This document shows positions 1 through 9,618 of a stretch of 64,000 bases of DNA, piece by piece (the stretch's first letter is position 1; each line of letters opens with the position of its first letter). The notes beneath the pieces were generated by a model. It searched no databases. It was given only the letters and a program-made list of their open reading frames with translations, and was not told the origin of the DNA. The DNA lies in contig NZ_JANDBD010000005.1 of assembly GCF_024320865.1 (NCBI RefSeq), positions 310,001 to 374,000 on the forward strand. Reading direction: 5' to 3'. The DNA comes from Mycolicibacterium arenosum. GTDB lineage: Bacteria > Actinomycetota > Actinomycetes > Mycobacteriales > Mycobacteriaceae. The position numbers and the translations under genes were made by a program.

Positions 1-736
1 CGTACTTGTCGATGAGGCGCGGCCACAGCAGGATGTCGGTGAGGAAGTCCATCGGCGTGATCTTCACCAGCTCTGCGCCGAAATACATGGGCACCGTGAG
101 GAATCCGGTCATTCCCATGTCGTGGAAGAGCGGAAGCCAGCTGACGATCACGTCGGTGTCCGTGTTGACTTCGGCGCCGGTGAACATCGCCTCGGCGTTC
201 GAGACGAGGTTGTCGAACGTGATCTGGACGGCCTTGGGTGATCCCGTCGATCCCGAGGTCAACTGCATCAGCGCGACGTCGCTCTCGGCCGTGTCGACGG
301 GATCGATCGGCGTCGCCTCGAGCAGATCCACCACGGTGAGCACCAGGACACCGTGTTCCTTCAGCACCGGAATGGCGGCGAGGAACGGGTCGGACACGAC
401 GACGGCCTTGGCGGCGATCATGTCGATCACCGCGATGGTGTCCACCGCCCAGGACACCAAATCGGTCCGCGGTGTCGGCTGATGGAGCATGGTCATGCTC
501 GCGCCACGCATCCACAAACCCTGCGCAGTCGGAGCGATCTCCACCGGGGCGCCGGCGAGCACGCCGATCGCGTCTCCGGGGCCGATTCCCGCCGCCGCCA
601 GACCGCCAGCGATGCGCCTGGCTCGTTCGTGGACTTCACGCCAGGTGTGCCGGATCGGATGGTGAGGTTCGCCTGTCACCAGCCCGTTCGGGCTCAGGCG
701 AGCATTGGCATACATGGTGTCGGTAAAGCGGCTCAC
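1..736 (-). CDS. fatty acyl-AMP/CoA ligase (FadD family), C-terminus outside the window
   Basis: This is the N-terminal 245 residues or so of an adenylate-forming ligase that activates fatty acids as acyl-adenylates, either for CoA thioesters or for transfer to a polyketide synthase. The AMP-binding P-loop motif [18 protein letters not shown] and the later [11 protein letters not shown] motif are visible. The start is the GTG at 734-736, preceded by GGAGGATC; an internal ATG lies seven codons in. It opens [18 protein letters not shown], like mycobacterial FadD proteins of the FAAL type. The C-terminal domain lies off the left edge, so FAAL and FACL activity cannot be separated here. It is not in the inositol cluster. 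Family call sure; exact paralogue unknown. Confidence 0.85.
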   Translation of the reverse strand, partial: MSRFTDTMYANARLSPNGLVTGEPHHPIRHTWREVHERARRIAGGLAAAGIGPGDAIGVLAGAPVEIAPTAQGLWMRGASMTMLHQPTPRTDLVSWAVDTIAVIDMIAAKAVVVSDPFLAAIPVLKEHGVLVLTVVDLLEATPIDPVDTAESDVALMQLTSGSTGSPKAVQITFDNLVSNAEAMFTGAEVNTDTDVIVSWLPLFHDMGMTGFLTVPMYFGAELVKITPMDFLTDILLWPRLIDKY

Positions 737-800
737 ACGATCCTCCGGGGGTAGGCGCAAATCCCAGAGGTCCGGAGGATCGGCGGATGCCAGCGCGATC

Positions 801-806
801 AGTGTA
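801..806 (-). promoter_or_regulatory. possible -10 box for the acyl ligase gene
   Basis: On the minus strand the sequence TACACT fits the mycobacterial TANNNT -10 element and would give a leader of about 60 nt. No convincing -35 hexamer lies upstream. The rest of the 737-883 gap shows nothing else clear. Confidence 0.3.
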
Positions 807-883
807 GGCGCATAACGCGGATTACCTGCTTTCTCGGCCGGCATTCGCTCGCCCTGGGCCCCGTTTCGCCTGCGATCGTGGGG

Positions 884-2305
884 TCAGTCCGCCGGCTGAA
901 CGCGGGTCCGCGGCATGGCGACCACCGCGATCGCGGTGGCGACCGCGACGACGAGCACGCCGGTGAAGACGGCTGCGCTGCCGGCCTGGATGGCCGCTGG
1001 ACCGATGGAGTGCACGTCGCCCGGTCCGAAGATCGAGTTGGCGATCGCGCCGAAGATCGCGACCCCCACCGCGCTGCCGAGCGAACGGGCGAACATGTTG
1101 TTGCCTGTCACGACGCCGCGTTCGTCCCATTCGACGCTCGATTGCGCGGCGATGAGCGTCGGCACGGCCAGCAATCCCATACCGGCGCCGATCACCAGGC
1201 ACGCCGACGCCACGACGGCGACGTCGGGCCGGTGCGCGACGGCCACCAGCAACGACGATCCCGTGATCACCAACGCCGCCCCCGCAAGCGCGGTGCTCCT
1301 GAATCCCCAGCGCAGGTACAGCCGCCCCGCGATCGCCGCGGTCGCGGGCCACCCGAGCGTCAGCGCGGCCAGTGCGAGTCCCGCGGTGATCGGGCTGACG
1401 CGCAGCGCACCTTCCAGATACGTGGGCACGTAGGACGTCAGCCCCATGAGAATCGCCCCGACGCCGAACCCGACCACAGTCGTTGCGCACAACAGTCGGC
1501 GCGAGAACACCCACAGCGGCAGGACGGGTTCGGCGGCTCTGCGCTCGACGACGACGAAGACCGCCAGCAGCACGATGCCCGAGGCGAAACAGGAGATGCT
1601 CGGAACCGAACCCCACGCCCAGCTCTGGCCGCCGCCGAGCACACCGAGGACGAGAGCGGTCAGCGCGCCACCCAGCACCACCGCTCCGAGCGTGTCGACG
1701 GATCGGTGACCGTGGGTGACCGTCTCGTCGAAGTGCCTGTTGAACATCCAGGCGGCCAGTAGGCAGAGCGGGATGTTGATCAGGAACACGCCGCGCCAGA
1801 TGCCGAGTTGCGCGAAGACCCCACCGAGCAGCGGTCCGACCACCGACGACACCGCCCACACGCTCGCCAGGTAGCCCTGCACCCGTGCCCGTTCGGCCAA
1901 GGTGTAGATGTCGCCGACGATCGTCATCGCCGTCGGCTGGACGGCGCCCGCGCCGAGCCCCTGGACGGCCCGGAAGACGATCAAGGCGAACATGTTCCAC
2001 GCCACCGCGCACAGGATGGACCCCAGCAGGAACAGGGCGATACCGAGGAGCAGGATCGGCTTGCGGCCGAAGACGTCCGACAGTTTCGCGTAGATCGGCG
2101 TCGTCACGGCCTGACCCAGCAGGTACGCCGAGAACAGCCAGGGAAACTGCTGGAAGCCACCCAACTCGTCGACTATGGAGGGCACCGCCGTCGCGAGCAC
2201 TGTCGCGTCGACGGCGACCAGGCCGGTACACAGCATGACCGAGATGAGGACCGGCCCGCGTTCGGAGCGAAATCCCACTGCGGTGTCGGGCGTGGTGGCA
2301 CTCAC
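884..2305 (-). CDS. MFS multidrug exporter, DHA2 (EmrB/QacA-like) family
   Basis: A 473-residue integral membrane protein with about 14 hydrophobic segments, expected to export drugs or small molecules by proton antiport at the inner membrane. The MFS motif A appears in the loop after helix 2 as KLSDVFGRKPILL, and the antiporter-type stretch GVLASxGPLLGG is represented by SVVGPLLGGVFAQLG near helix 5. The length is usual for a 14-helix transporter. It reads in the same direction as the iol operon but lies after a 13-bp inverted repeat at its end, so it is probably a separate unit. An inositol transport role is not supported; inositol MFS carriers belong to the 12-helix sugar porter family. 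Confidence 0.85.
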   Translation of the reverse strand: MSATTPDTAVGFRSERGPVLISVMLCTGLVAVDATVLATAVPSIVDELGGFQQFPWLFSAYLLGQAVTTPIYAKLSDVFGRKPILLLGIALFLLGSILCAVAWNMFALIVFRAVQGLGAGAVQPTAMTIVGDIYTLAERARVQGYLASVWAVSSVVGPLLGGVFAQLGIWRGVFLINIPLCLLAAWMFNRHFDETVTHGHRSVDTLGAVVLGGALTALVLGVLGGGQSWAWGSVPSISCFASGIVLLAVFVVVERRAAEPVLPLWVFSRRLLCATTVVGFGVGAILMGLTSYVPTYLEGALRVSPITAGLALAALTLGWPATAAIAGRLYLRWGFRSTALAGAALVITGSSLLVAVAHRPDVAVVASACLVIGAGMGLLAVPTLIAAQSSVEWDERGVVTGNNMFARSLGSAVGVAIFGAIANSIFGPGDVHSIGPAAIQAGSAAVFTGVLVVAVATAIAVVAMPRTRVQPAD

Positions 2306-2353
2306 TGGCGCCGAATCTACGCCTGCGTCCTGCGGGCCTCTCCGCTAGCGGGC

Positions 2354-2402
2354 GATCTGTGGAGTCCGAGTCGCGGTGTGCGCGTATCAGACTCCACAGA
2401 TC
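2354..2402 (-). terminator. 13-bp inverted repeat ending the iol operon
   Basis: GATCTGTGGAGTC (2354-2366) and its exact reverse complement (2390-2402) are separated by 23 nt. The right arm overlaps the iolA stop codon (2401-2403). There is no T-tract. This looks like the hairpin-type transcript end seen elsewhere in this window after operons. Confidence 0.5.
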
Positions 2403-3903
2403 ACTGGCTTTCGGGGAAGCCGAGGTTGATGCCGCCGTGGCTGGGGTCGAGCCAACGCTGTGTGATGGCCTTCTGGCGGGTGAAGAACTGCACGCCGTCC
2501 ATGCCGTGGGCGTGGCTGTCGCCGAACAGGGAGGCTTTCCAGCCGCCGAAGCTGTAGTAGGCCATGGGGACGGGGATGGGGACGTTGATGCCGACCATGC
2601 CGACTTCGACTTCGTTCTGGAAGCGTCGGGCGGCGCCGCCGTCGTTGGTGAAGATGGCGGTGCCGTTGCCGTAGGGGTTGGTGTTGATCAGTTCCAGGGC
2701 GTGGTCGTAGGTCTCGACGCGTAGCACTGAGAGGACGGGGCCGAAGATCTCGTCGGTGTAGACGCTCATGTCGGGGGTGACCTGATCGAGCAGGGTGGGG
2801 CCCAGCCAGAAGCCGCTGGAATCCCTGTCGGCGCCGTCTCCTGAGATGGTGCGGCCGTCGACGACGACTTTGGCGCCGTCGGTTTCGCCGGCGTCGATGT
2901 AGGAGGCGACCTTGTCGCGGTGGGCTTTGGTGACCAGGGGGCCCATGTCGGAGTCCTTGGTGCCGTCGCCGATTTTCAGTGGTGTGGTGCGTTCGGCGAT
3001 CTTGGCGACGAGGTCGTCGGCGATGGGGCCGACGGCCACGCAGGCGCTGATGGCCATGCAGCGTTCCCCGGCGGAGCCGAAGCCGGCGTTGACCATGGCG
3101 TCGGCGGCCAGGTCGAGGTCGGCGTCGGGCAGGACCACGGCGTGGTTCTTGGCCCCGCCGAGGGCTTGCACGCGTTTGCCCGCCGCGGTGGCGGTGGCGT
3201 AGACGTACTGCGCGATCGGGGTCGAGCCCACGAAGCTGATCGACTTGATCTTGGGGTTGGTCAGCAGTTCGTCGACGGCGGTCTTGTCGCCCTGCAGGAC
3301 GTTGAACACCCCGTCGGGCAGGCCGGCGTCCTTCCACAGGTTCGCGATCCACAACGACGCGGTCGGGTCCTTCTCCGAGGGTTTGAGCACCACGGTGTTG
3401 CCGCAGGCGATCGCCACGGGGAAGAACCACATGGGGACCATGGCCGGGAAGTTGAACGGGGAGATGATGCCGACCGGTCCCAGCGGCTGGCGGATCGAGT
3501 AGACGTCGACTTTGGTGGAGGCGTTCTCGGTGTAGCCGCCTTTGAGCAGATGCGGGATACCGCAGGCGAATTCGACGACTTCCTGGCCGCGGGCGACTTC
3601 GCCGAGGGCGTCGGAGACGACTTTGCCGTGCTCGCTGGTGATGATCTCGGCGAGTTCGCCCTTGCGGGTGTTGAGCAACTCGCGGAAGGTGAACAGGATC
3701 TGGGTGCGTTTGGCCAGCGAGGTGTCGCGCCAGGCGGGGAACGCCGCGGCGGCGGCGTCGATGACGTGGCGGGCGTCCTCGACGGTGGCGAGGGCGACCT
3801 GCCCGGTCACCTCGCCGCTGGCCGGGTTGGTCACCGGCGCCGTCGCGCTGCTCGAACCGTCGAAGGGGGCGTTATCAACCCAATGGGAAATCGTATTGCT
3901 CAT
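2401..3903 (-). CDS. iolA: CoA-acylating methylmalonate-semialdehyde dehydrogenase
   Basis: A 500-residue ALDH-superfamily enzyme that converts malonate semialdehyde (or methylmalonate semialdehyde) with CoA and NAD to acetyl-CoA (or propionyl-CoA) and CO2, the last step of myo-inositol catabolism. The catalytic cysteine sits in FGSAGERCMAIS near residue 285. The Rossmann segment PLGPVGIISPFNFPAMVPMW and KPSEKDP are typical of the MmsA/IolA subgroup. It is the last gene of the iol operon, 7 nt after iolH. The same family also serves valine degradation (MmsA), but the operon context favours IolA. It has normal length and no damage. Confidence 0.93.
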   Translation of the reverse strand: MSNTISHWVDNAPFDGSSSATAPVTNPASGEVTGQVALATVEDARHVIDAAAAAFPAWRDTSLAKRTQILFTFRELLNTRKGELAEIITSEHGKVVSDALGEVARGQEVVEFACGIPHLLKGGYTENASTKVDVYSIRQPLGPVGIISPFNFPAMVPMWFFPVAIACGNTVVLKPSEKDPTASLWIANLWKDAGLPDGVFNVLQGDKTAVDELLTNPKIKSISFVGSTPIAQYVYATATAAGKRVQALGGAKNHAVVLPDADLDLAADAMVNAGFGSAGERCMAISACVAVGPIADDLVAKIAERTTPLKIGDGTKDSDMGPLVTKAHRDKVASYIDAGETDGAKVVVDGRTISGDGADRDSSGFWLGPTLLDQVTPDMSVYTDEIFGPVLSVLRVETYDHALELINTNPYGNGTAIFTNDGGAARRFQNEVEVGMVGINVPIPVPMAYYSFGGWKASLFGDSHAHGMDGVQFFTRQKAITQRWLDPSHGGINLGFPESQ

Positions 3904-3910
3904 GGTGCGA

Positions 3911-4786
3911 TCACTTTCCGTACTTCGAGACGTACTCGGTCATGGTCTTCAGTTGGTAGCGGGACACGTCGTGCGCGGTCTCGTCTTCGGCGAAGACCGA
4001 GGACACCATGACGGTGTCGTCGCGGTCGTAGAAGCCGATGTCGGCCAGGCGGGAGAAGAACTCGTCCCAGTTGACGTCGCCATCGCCGATCTTGAGGTGC
4101 TGGTGCACCCGTACGGCGTTGCCCGGCGGATTGGTGATGTAGCGCAGGCCGTGGCTGCGGTGGTGGTCCATGGTGTCGGCGACGTGCACCAGGCGCAGTG
4201 TGTCGCCCGCGGCGGCGATGATCTCGGACATGTTGCCGCCCATGTGGAAGCTGTGGCAGGCGACGTACACCATGCCGATGTTGGGCGAGTTGACGCCGCG
4301 GATGATCCGCAGCGCCTCCATGCCGTCTTCGACGAAATCATCCGGGTGCGGGTCGATTCGGACGTCGATGCCCTCGCGCTCGAAGATCGGCACGAGTTCC
4401 TCCATGGAGCGGAAGAACGCGCGTTCGGACTCCTCGGGCTTCTCCGGGCGACCGGAGAACTCGGTGTTGATGACGTTCACCCCGAGGTCGACGGTGATCT
4501 GCACGACGCGCTTCCAATTCCGGACCGCGGCCTCGCGGGCGTCCTCGTCGGGACCCGACCAGCGCAGCACCGGCAGCACCGACGCGATGCCGACACCCGC
4601 GTCGGCGCACGCCGTGCGGAACTTCGCCACCAGAGCGTCGTCGGCGCGCGGGTGGTTGAAGAACGGAATGAAGTCCCGATGCGGAGTCAACTGCAGGTGC
4701 TCGTAGCCGAGTTCGGCCACCAGCTTCGGGAACTCGAGCAGCTCGTAGTCGTGGTGGAACGGGGTGGGATCCAACGCGATCTTCAT
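3911..4786 (-). CDS. iolH: IolH-like sugar phosphate isomerase/epimerase
   Basis: A 291-residue TIM-barrel protein of the AP-endonuclease-2/xylose isomerase-like fold. The start is the ATG at 4784-4786 giving MKIALDPTPFHH, 2 nt after the iolG stop; a longer upstream reading would run into iolG. Likely metal-binding residues lie in RIDPHPDDF, VACHSFHMGG and LVHVADTMDHHRS. In Corynebacterium glutamicum a protein of this kind (IolH) is encoded in the iol operon at the same position; its exact reaction is not settled. Translation is probably coupled to iolG. Confidence 0.82.
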   Translation of the reverse strand: MKIALDPTPFHHDYELLEFPKLVAELGYEHLQLTPHRDFIPFFNHPRADDALVAKFRTACADAGVGIASVLPVLRWSGPDEDAREAAVRNWKRVVQITVDLGVNVINTEFSGRPEKPEESERAFFRSMEELVPIFEREGIDVRIDPHPDDFVEDGMEALRIIRGVNSPNIGMVYVACHSFHMGGNMSEIIAAAGDTLRLVHVADTMDHHRSHGLRYITNPPGNAVRVHQHLKIGDGDVNWDEFFSRLADIGFYDRDDTVMVSSVFAEDETAHDVSRYQLKTMTEYVSKYGK

Positions 4787-4788
4787 CG

Positions 4789-5820
4789 TCAAGCCCTCGG
4801 AATCGTTCGGCGGTCGACCATCTGAACGTCCACGGGCTGGCCGCTGTGCAGCGACTCGACGCCGGCCTCGCACACCGCCGCCGCCGCGTAGCCGTCCCAC
4901 GCGCTCGGACCGTCGGTGAAGTCACCCGTCGAACGGCCCCGGTGCACGGCGTCGACCCAGCGCTGGAACTCGGTGTCGTAGGCCTGCCCGAACCGCTCGC
5001 GGAAGCCCGGCGTGATGTCCCCGCCCCAGCTGCCGTCGCCGCGCTTGCGCACCAGCCCGACGTCGAGACCGATCATCGCGCTGCCCTTCTCGGCGACGAC
5101 CTCGGTGCGCACCTCGTAGGCGACGCCGGTGGTGACGAACAGTTCCACGCCGACGTGCTTGCCCGACGTGGTGCGCATGATCGCGATCTGCGGATCCGCC
5201 AGGCCATGCGGGGCAGCGGGATTCGGCTGCGGCTTGATGATCTGGATCGAGGCGATCTCCTCGTCGAAGAGGAACCTGGTCACGTCGACCTCGTGGACCA
5301 GCGAGTCGCGCACTATCATGGCGCTGTCGAACGATGCGGGTACGGCGGGATTGCGGTGAACGCAGTGCAGTACGAGCGGAAGGCCGAGGTCGTCGCCGTC
5401 GAGAAGTGTCTTCAGCGCGGCGTATTCGTGATCGAAGCGGCGCATGAAACCGACCTGGATCAACCGGGTCGCGAGTTCGGCTTCGCGCTTGACGACCTCC
5501 AGTGACGTGGCGACATCTGTGGTCAAAGGCTTCTCGCACAGCACCGGTTTGGTGTGCTCGAGGCAGGCCAGCAGTTGCTTCTCGTGCGTGGGGCCCGGCG
5601 TGGCCAGCACGACGGCGTCGACATCCGGGTCGGCGATCGCATCGAGCGGATCGACGATAGCGCGGCATCCGTCGATGCCCGCCGCGATCTGCTCGGCCTT
5701 CTCGGTGACGTAGTCGTTGACGACCGTGACGCGGGCACCGGAGATCCGGCTGGTCAGCCTGGCCACGTGGTCGGCGCCCATGACGCCGACACCCAGCACG
5801 GCTACCCGAAGATCAGACAT
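4789..5820 (-). CDS. iolG: inositol 2-dehydrogenase (Gfo/Idh/MocA family)
   Basis: A 343-residue NAD-dependent dehydrogenase that oxidises myo-inositol to 2-keto-myo-inositol (scyllo-inosose), the entry reaction of the pathway. The N-terminal Rossmann motif is VAVLGVGVMGADH, the conserved lysine motif is LCEKPL, and the active-site segment DSLVHEVDVTRFLF carries the catalytic Asp/His pair. The start is the ATG at 5818-5820 (MSDLRVAVLG). It follows iolE by 14 nt. Three further Gfo/Idh/MocA proteins lie in the island; this one is assigned as IolG by its place between iolE and iolH. Confidence 0.9.
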   Translation of the reverse strand: MSDLRVAVLGVGVMGADHVARLTSRISGARVTVVNDYVTEKAEQIAAGIDGCRAIVDPLDAIADPDVDAVVLATPGPTHEKQLLACLEHTKPVLCEKPLTTDVATSLEVVKREAELATRLIQVGFMRRFDHEYAALKTLLDGDDLGLPLVLHCVHRNPAVPASFDSAMIVRDSLVHEVDVTRFLFDEEIASIQIIKPQPNPAAPHGLADPQIAIMRTTSGKHVGVELFVTTGVAYEVRTEVVAEKGSAMIGLDVGLVRKRGDGSWGGDITPGFRERFGQAYDTEFQRWVDAVHRGRSTGDFTDGPSAWDGYAAAAVCEAGVESLHSGQPVDVQMVDRRTIPRA

Positions 5821-5834
5821 CGCTTTCGTTCTCC

Positions 5835-6755
5835 CTAGGTGAATCGGACGGACGGGACGCCACACGACCCCAGGTAGGACCGGGTGCGCTGGGCGATGGG
5901 CAGGGGAGCGTCGACCTCGCAGGGGTACATGTCCTGCTCGACGATCGCGAACACGTCGATACCGAGCTTCTCGATCTCGGCCAGCAGCGGCGGCATCTCC
6001 GGAATGCCGAGCGGTGGTTCGATCATCGCACCGAGCTTGACGGCCTCACCGAACGGCAGGTCCTCGGCCTCGACCCTGGCGCGCACCTCGGGATCGACCT
6101 GCTTGAGGTGCAGGTAGCCGATGCGCTCGGGGGCGCGGCGGATGATCGCGATGTTGTCGCCACCGCAGTAGCTGATGTGCCCGGTGTCCAGGCACAGGTT
6201 CACGAACTCGCCGTCAGTGCCGTCGAGGAAGCGGTACACGTTCTCCTCGGTGTCGACGTGGCTGTCGGCGTGCGGGTGGTATTGCGCACGCACGCCGTAC
6301 TTCTCGAACATCGCCCTGCCCAGCTCGTTCATCCCGTGCGTCTTCTTGCGCCACTGTTCGGGCGTCAGGTTGCGGTCCTCGAGCACCGCGCCGGTCGCGG
6401 GGTCGCGCCACATCTCCGGGATGACGACGACGTGCTTGCCGCCGACCGCCGCGGTCAGCTTCGCGACGTCCTCGATCTGGCTCCAGACTGAGTTCCAATT
6501 CTCGGCCGCAGGAGCCCCGTCCCGATGCAGGTGCTCGAAGACCGTGCCCGCCGACAGCTTCAGATTGCGCTCGGCCAACTCGGCGGACAGCTTGGCCGGG
6601 TCGGTCGGCAGGTAGCCGAACGGTCCGAGCTCGATCCACTCGTACCCCGACGCGGCGACCTCGTCGAGGAACCGGGTGTACGGGGTCTGATTCGGATCGT
6701 CGGGGAACCACACACCCCACGAATCGGGGGCACTGCCAACGAGAATGCCGGGCAT
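5835..6755 (-). CDS. iolE: myo-inosose-2 dehydratase (IolE), TIM barrel
   Basis: A 306-residue xylose-isomerase-like TIM barrel expected to dehydrate 2-keto-myo-inositol to 3D-3,5/4-trihydroxycyclohexane-1,2-dione. It opens MPGILVGSAPDSWGVWF, and candidate metal ligands occur in YHPHADSH, LCLDTGHISYCGGD, YLHLKQVDP and AIVEQDMYP. The start ATG at 6753-6755 lies 14 nt after iolD. Position between iolD and iolG is the order I recall from the C. glutamicum iol operon. A second IolE-like protein is encoded at 20036-20944, so the family alone does not fix which is the true dehydratase; the neighbours favour this one. Confidence 0.83.
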   Translation of the reverse strand: MPGILVGSAPDSWGVWFPDDPNQTPYTRFLDEVAASGYEWIELGPFGYLPTDPAKLSAELAERNLKLSAGTVFEHLHRDGAPAAENWNSVWSQIEDVAKLTAAVGGKHVVVIPEMWRDPATGAVLEDRNLTPEQWRKKTHGMNELGRAMFEKYGVRAQYHPHADSHVDTEENVYRFLDGTDGEFVNLCLDTGHISYCGGDNIAIIRRAPERIGYLHLKQVDPEVRARVEAEDLPFGEAVKLGAMIEPPLGIPEMPPLLAEIEKLGIDVFAIVEQDMYPCEVDAPLPIAQRTRSYLGSCGVPSVRFT

Positions 6756-6769
6756 GGTCTTCGTGTCCT

Positions 6770-8719
6770 TCAGCTGTCGGTGGGTCGGATGAGGGGCCGC
6801 TGGATGGACTTCCAGTCGGCGTAGCGCCGGTAGGCCTGTTGTGTGGAGGCCAATGTCGATTCCTGGCTGACGGGAACGTCCCACCAGGACTCACTGTCCG
6901 GCGCGAAGATCATCGGGTCGGTCTCCACGTGGATGACCGTCGTACGGTCGCTGGCCTTGGCCACCTTGACGGCATCGCCGAACTCGGCCGCCGTGGCGAC
7001 CCTGATGACGTCGGCTCCCAGGCTGGCCGCGTTGGCCGCCAAGTCCACCGGCAGCGTGTCGCCGTCGAGCCTGCCGTCCGCGCTGCGGTAACGATACGAG
7101 GTGCCGAACCGTTGTGACCCAAGCGATTCCGAGAGGCCGCCGATCGACGCGAACCCGTGGTTCTGGACCAGTACGACGATGACCTTCACGCCCTCCTGGA
7201 CGGCGGTCACCAGTTCGGTGGCCATCATCAGGTAGGAGCCGTCGCCGACCATGACGAAGACGTCGCGGGTCTCGTCGGCCATCCGGACCCCGAGGCCGCC
7301 CGCGACCTCGTAGCCCATGCAGGAGTAGCCGTACTCGACGTGGTAGCCCTTGGGATCCCTGACCCGCCAGAGCTTGTGCAGATCGCCGGGCATCGATCCC
7401 GCTGCGCACACGACGACGTCGCGGGGGTCGCTGAGCGTGTTGGCCAGGCCGATGACCTGATTCTGATTGAGCGCGACCCCGTCCTCGACCGCGTAGGCCG
7501 CCGACACCGTGTCGTCCCACTCCGTGGCCAGCGCGGCGGTGCGGGCGAGGTAGTCGGTGTCGACCGTGTGGCCGTCGAGTGCGGTGCCCAGCGCTTCGAT
7601 GGCCTCGCGCGCGTCGGACACGACGGACAACCCGCCCTGCTTGACCGAGTCGAGCGACGCGACGTTGATGTTGACGAACTTCACGTCGGGGTTGTTGAAG
7701 GCCGTCCGCGAGGCGCTGGTGAAATCGCTGTAGCGGGTGCCGATTCCGATGACAACGTCGGCTTCGGTCGCCAGTGCGTTGGCGGCGGTGGTTCCGGTCG
7801 AGCCGATCGCACCCATGCACTGCGGGTGGTCGTAGGGCAGCGCGCCCTTACCCGCCTGGCTCATGCCGACGGGAATGCCGGTCTGCGCGCAGAACTCGGC
7901 CAGCGCGTGTGTGGCGCCCGAGTAGACGACGCCGCCGCCTGCGACGATCAGCGGCGTGCGTGCCGTCCGGATGATCTCGGCGGCGCGGGCGATCACCGAG
8001 CGTTCCGGCAGCGGGCGGGCCACGTGCCAGGTGCGCTCTGCGAACAGCGATTCCGGCCAGTCGAAGGCCTCCGCCTGGACGTCCTGCGGGATCGCCACCG
8101 TTGCCGCGCCCGTTTCCACCGGGTCGGTGAGCACCCTCATCGCGCCGAGCAGCGCGGCGGGCAGCTGCTCGGGGCGCCACACTCGATCGAAGTACCGCGA
8201 CAGCGGCTTGAACGCGTCGTTGACGGTGACGTCGCCGGACGACGGCAGCTCGAGTTCCTGCAGCACCGGTGAACTGGCGCGGGTGGCGAACGTGTCGGCG
8301 GGCAGCAGCAGGACGGGCAGCCGGTTGATGGTCGCCAGCGCCGCGCCGGTCAGCATGTTGGTGGCGCCGGGGCCGACGCTCGCCGTGACGGCCCAGGCCT
8401 GCAGTCGGTCCTTCTGCCGCGCGTACGCGACGGCGCTGTGCACCATGGCCTGCTCGTTGCGGCCCAGCACATAGGGGAGCAGGGGTGCCGTGCCCGCCTC
8501 GTGCGCGGTCACCTCGTCCTGAAGCAGCGCCTGGCCGAGGCCGGCGACGTTTCCGTGGCCGAAGATGCCGAAGCAGCCTGCGAAGAACTTGGTGCGCTCC
8601 CCGTCGCGCTCGACGTATTGGTTGCCGAGGAAGCGAATGGTGGCCTGTGCCACGGTGAGTCGGACGGTGGGCTCGGTGTCGGCCAGCTTCTCGGCCCGCT
8701 TCGGTGCGGTGGAGACCAC
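6770..8719 (-). CDS. iolD: 3D-(3,5/4)-trihydroxycyclohexane-1,2-dione hydrolase
   Basis: A 649-residue thiamine-diphosphate enzyme of the acetolactate-synthase superfamily that opens the cyclohexanedione ring to 5-deoxy-glucuronate. The Pyr domain, central domain and C-terminal PP domain are in the usual order; the ThDP/Mg motif begins MVGDGSYLMM and continues to QNHGF. The start is GTG at 8717-8719, with AGGAG seven bases upstream; GTA and CTC codons further up cannot start. It lies 2 nt after the iolB stop, so translation is probably coupled. Confidence 0.93.
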   Translation of the reverse strand: MVSTAPKRAEKLADTEPTVRLTVAQATIRFLGNQYVERDGERTKFFAGCFGIFGHGNVAGLGQALLQDEVTAHEAGTAPLLPYVLGRNEQAMVHSAVAYARQKDRLQAWAVTASVGPGATNMLTGAALATINRLPVLLLPADTFATRASSPVLQELELPSSGDVTVNDAFKPLSRYFDRVWRPEQLPAALLGAMRVLTDPVETGAATVAIPQDVQAEAFDWPESLFAERTWHVARPLPERSVIARAAEIIRTARTPLIVAGGGVVYSGATHALAEFCAQTGIPVGMSQAGKGALPYDHPQCMGAIGSTGTTAANALATEADVVIGIGTRYSDFTSASRTAFNNPDVKFVNINVASLDSVKQGGLSVVSDAREAIEALGTALDGHTVDTDYLARTAALATEWDDTVSAAYAVEDGVALNQNQVIGLANTLSDPRDVVVCAAGSMPGDLHKLWRVRDPKGYHVEYGYSCMGYEVAGGLGVRMADETRDVFVMVGDGSYLMMATELVTAVQEGVKVIVVLVQNHGFASIGGLSESLGSQRFGTSYRYRSADGRLDGDTLPVDLAANAASLGADVIRVATAAEFGDAVKVAKASDRTTVIHVETDPMIFAPDSESWWDVPVSQESTLASTQQAYRRYADWKSIQRPLIRPTDS

Positions 8720-8721
8720 TT

Positions 8722-9588
8722 TTACGCTCCTGTCTCGTGAAGGGGGAGGCGGGGATCCACCGCCTGGTCGTCCCAGGCGCCGCGCAGCCACGCGTGCTCC
8801 GGGTCGTCGACGATCTTCCAGGCTCGTTCGGCGCCCGGTCCCGCCATGACGTTGAGGTAGTACATGTGGTAGCCGGGAGCCGCGACCGACGGGCCGTGGT
8901 AGCCGTGCGGCACCAGGACGACGTCGCCGGTGCGCACCTCCTCGAGCACCTCGATCGGCCGGTCCGGCGTGCCGTAGACGCGGTGGTAACCGAAGCCCCT
9001 CGAACCGTCAGGACCGCCCTTGATCTCGAAGTAGTAGATCTCCTCGAGTTCGCTTTCGGTCGGCGTGTTCTCGTCGTGCTTGTGAGCGGGGTAGCTCGAC
9101 CAGTTGCCGCCGGGGGTGATGACCTCGCAGGCGATCAACGAGTCGGCGTCGAAAACGCCTGCGGTGCCGAAGTTGTGCACCTGACGGCTGCAGTTGCCCG
9201 TACCGCGCAGCTCAACGGAGACGTCGGCTGCGGCGACGCGGCGGTTCGGGAAGGAGTTCTTCGCGCGGGCGCCGCAGATCGCGAAGCGGCCCCGACCCGA
9301 GATCACGTAGTCCTGGCCGATGCCCAGATACACCATGTCCGACGGGCCGTCGAAGACCGATGCGCGGGGTGCGAGTTCGAACGTCTCGTCCCCGGACTCG
9401 ACGCTGCCGCCACCGGCCAGCGGCAGGATCATCACCTCGGTGTCGCCGGTGTGCAGCTCCAGGTGCGAAGTGTCATCCAATTCCACTACCTGCAGCGATG
9501 ATTCGGTCCAGCCCGCCGATTCGGGCGTGACGTGCACCGTGTGGGGCAGCGTCGCGCTGCGGGCGGGGATGTAGAGCTTCGACTTCAT
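8722..9588 (-). CDS. iolB: 5-deoxy-glucuronate isomerase
   Basis: A 288-residue two-cupin-domain isomerase that converts 5-deoxy-D-glucuronate to 2-deoxy-5-keto-D-gluconate. Metal-binding histidines and glutamate are visible in the segment SSYPAHKHDENTP and the following ELEEIYYFE, and in VPHGYHGPSVAAPGYHMYYL. The ATG start is preceded by GGGGGGATCC. It is separated by 30 nt from the aldolase-like gene upstream. Length and motifs are fully typical. Confidence 0.94.
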   Translation of the reverse strand: MKSKLYIPARSATLPHTVHVTPESAGWTESSLQVVELDDTSHLELHTGDTEVMILPLAGGGSVESGDETFELAPRASVFDGPSDMVYLGIGQDYVISGRGRFAICGARAKNSFPNRRVAAADVSVELRGTGNCSRQVHNFGTAGVFDADSLIACEVITPGGNWSSYPAHKHDENTPTESELEEIYYFEIKGGPDGSRGFGYHRVYGTPDRPIEVLEEVRTGDVVLVPHGYHGPSVAAPGYHMYYLNVMAGPGAERAWKIVDDPEHAWLRGAWDDQAVDPRLPLHETGA

Positions 9589-9618
9589 AGGATCCCCCCG
9601 TCGCTTCGCTCGCCCATA

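Noticed and set aside
884..2305. MFS protein as the inositol transporter of the operon
   Set aside because: Its 14-helix DHA2 features point to drug export, and it lies beyond the inverted repeat that ends the iol operon.
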